Below, one piece after another: positions 63,388 through 64,000 of a stretch of DNA of 64,000 bases. Every line of letters starts with the position of its first letter. Within the stretch, counting starts at the first letter, position 1. The DNA lies in NCBI GenBank assembly GCA_016125155.1, contig WGMI01000006.1:1-64000 (forward strand), given 5' to 3'. The notes under the pieces were generated by a model, which saw only the letters and a program-made list of their open reading frames with translations, ran no database searches and was not told where the DNA came from. The stretch comes from a bacterium. GTDB taxonomy: Bacteria > Bacteroidota > Bacteroidia > Flavobacteriales > Schleiferiaceae. Made by a program: the position numbers and the translations under genes.

Positions 63388-63874
63388 TTATGGCAATGAG
63401 AAAGCATGGAGCTTATCCATGCCAGGAAACCACGACCGCCCCACTTCAAGCTCAACAAAATCAAAGTGCTCATAGAAACGAACGGCATTTTGATCAATCG
63501 GTTCTGTCAGATTACCCATGCTTCCAGAGAATCGATGCGACTCTAGCACAGCAGAGATAGCTGATTTGAGTAGCATAGAACCGATTCCCTGGCCTTGCAC
63601 ACGCAAATCGACAGCAAGCCTACCCAGAAGATGAAGTGGACGTTGTGGATATTTTACACCCTTGAAACGCGGATGCCCTGTAAAATGTCGACTGGCTAAA
63701 GAATAATTACTGAGCGTGTAGTACCCTAGCCCCTGATGGGGCTTTACAGAAAACAAAGATAGAGCAAATTCCCCTTTCGTGGTCCTGTCGCGCGTGTGTC
63801 TTGAGGTATTGATCTAAATTATTATTTCCGTTGTTGAAGAGTTCTCTTTTGTGCGTTTTTTGAATCGGTTCGAT
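63388..63874 (-). pseudogene. TacT-like GNAT acetyltransferase toxin, frameshifted
   Basis: GNAT toxins of the TacT type acetylate charged tRNA. The C-terminal 120 residues (GYYTLSNYSLASRHF, LLGRLAVDLRVQGQGIGSML, AVRFYEHFDFVELEVG) are in one frame; the N-terminal part (EPIQKTHKRELFNN, NNLDQYLKTHARQDHERG, SIFVFCKAP) is in another. Removing one G from the GGGG run (CCCC at 63730-63733 on plus) joins the two as CKAPSGLGYYTLS, matching the family. No ATG, GTG or TTG is available for the N-terminal part; ATC 63872-63874 stands where a start is expected. It overlaps the antitoxin end. Confidence 0.7.
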
Positions 63875-63998
63875 CCTTGAGTTCTGGTTTGAGCGTTTTT
63901 AGATGGGCGTCTCTAAGTAATACATTATTTACAATTTTAGTAAAATCTTGTTGCATCAATTTTCTCAAAGCGTCATTGGGTTCTTTTGGAGGACTTTC
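63822..63998 (-). CDS. C-terminal part of a DUF1778-type antitoxin (cut by window edge)
   Basis: Frame entering from the right edge and ending at TAA 63822-63824: 58 codons. It begins with ESPPKEPNDALRKLMQQD, which matches the end of DUF1778 (TacA-like) antitoxins, the partners of GNAT toxins. A basic tail of about 40 residues follows, beyond the usual antitoxin end, overlapping the toxin gene. The DNA-binding N-terminus is outside the window. It should repress its own operon and bind the toxin. Confidence 0.6.
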   Translation of the reverse strand, partial: ESPPKEPNDALRKLMQQDFTKIVNNVLLRDAHLKTLKPELKDRTDSKNAQKRTLQQRK

Positions 63999-64000
63999 GA

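Overview
The window is chromosomal DNA of a GC-rich member of the Bacteroidota. The evidence is three TonB-dependent receptors (two with an N-terminal carboxypeptidase-like domain), type IX secretion (T9SS) cargo with C-terminal sorting domains, a PorV/PorQ-family protein, a DUF4249 lipoprotein beside its receptor, DUF3127 and DUF4199 proteins, a bacterial GGGP synthase, a short primary sigma factor, and the Bacteroidota -7 promoter element TAnnTTTG upstream of many genes. Order or family cannot be fixed from this piece. No prophage, insertion sequence or CRISPR array was seen.

Layout. 0.2-9.6 kb: a lipoprotein, then an outer-membrane/secretion module (receptor, 1339-residue T9SS cargo, PorV-like protein). 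9.7-17 kb: greA, HIT protein, ruvC, a glycosyltransferase, an MscS-type channel and a TonB receptor/DUF4249 pair. 17.2-25 kb: tail-specific protease, orphan OppC-like permease, a large membrane protein, aat, a DUF3127 protein and a flavin reductase. 25.4-30.3 kb: tRNA-Leu(UAG), a lipoprotein, a thioredoxin, two POT peptide transporters, a tandem palindromic repeat and tmRNA. 30.4-37.3 kb: an alanine/saccharopine dehydrogenase-like enzyme, a PNGase F-like secreted enzyme, a membrane protein split at a run of ten G, and an AT-rich island holding a T9SS cargo pseudogene. 37.3-45.2 kb: housekeeping genes rpe, sigma factor, pnp, rpsO, accD, class I aldolase, ahcY. 45.3-50.7 kb: a phosphopantetheinyl transferase, then a thiamine uptake cluster (TonB receptor under a TPP riboswitch, NadR-like kinase, PnuC-type permease, thiamine-binding protein) joined to GGGP synthase, then SRP RNA. 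50.7-64 kb: DUF4199 protein and two glycosyltransferases, M15 peptidase, icd, dnaX, pyruvate carboxylase, a fused 2-oxoacid dehydrogenase E1, and a broken GNAT toxin with the end of its antitoxin.

How the genes work together. Central metabolism is well represented (pyruvate carboxylase, NADP-isocitrate dehydrogenase, E1, aldolase, Rpe, AccD), as is cell-surface biology. The thiamine cluster forms a complete route: outer membrane receptor, inner membrane permease, then a kinase that could trap the vitamin.

The most interesting signals are (i) an A10 slippery run followed by a two-part hairpin and an immediate -1-frame stop in dnaX, predicting a short gamma subunit; (ii) a C10 tract that splits a membrane protein gene and could switch it on and off; (iii) a T9SS cargo gene open for 550 codons apart from a lost start and two in-frame stops, in an AT-rich island; (iv) a TPP riboswitch inside the thiamine gene cluster; (v) a terminator-like hairpin at the predicted 5' end of the greA transcript; and (vi) a repeated promoter motif TAnnTT(T/C)G, usually followed by C, that lets several transcription starts be predicted.
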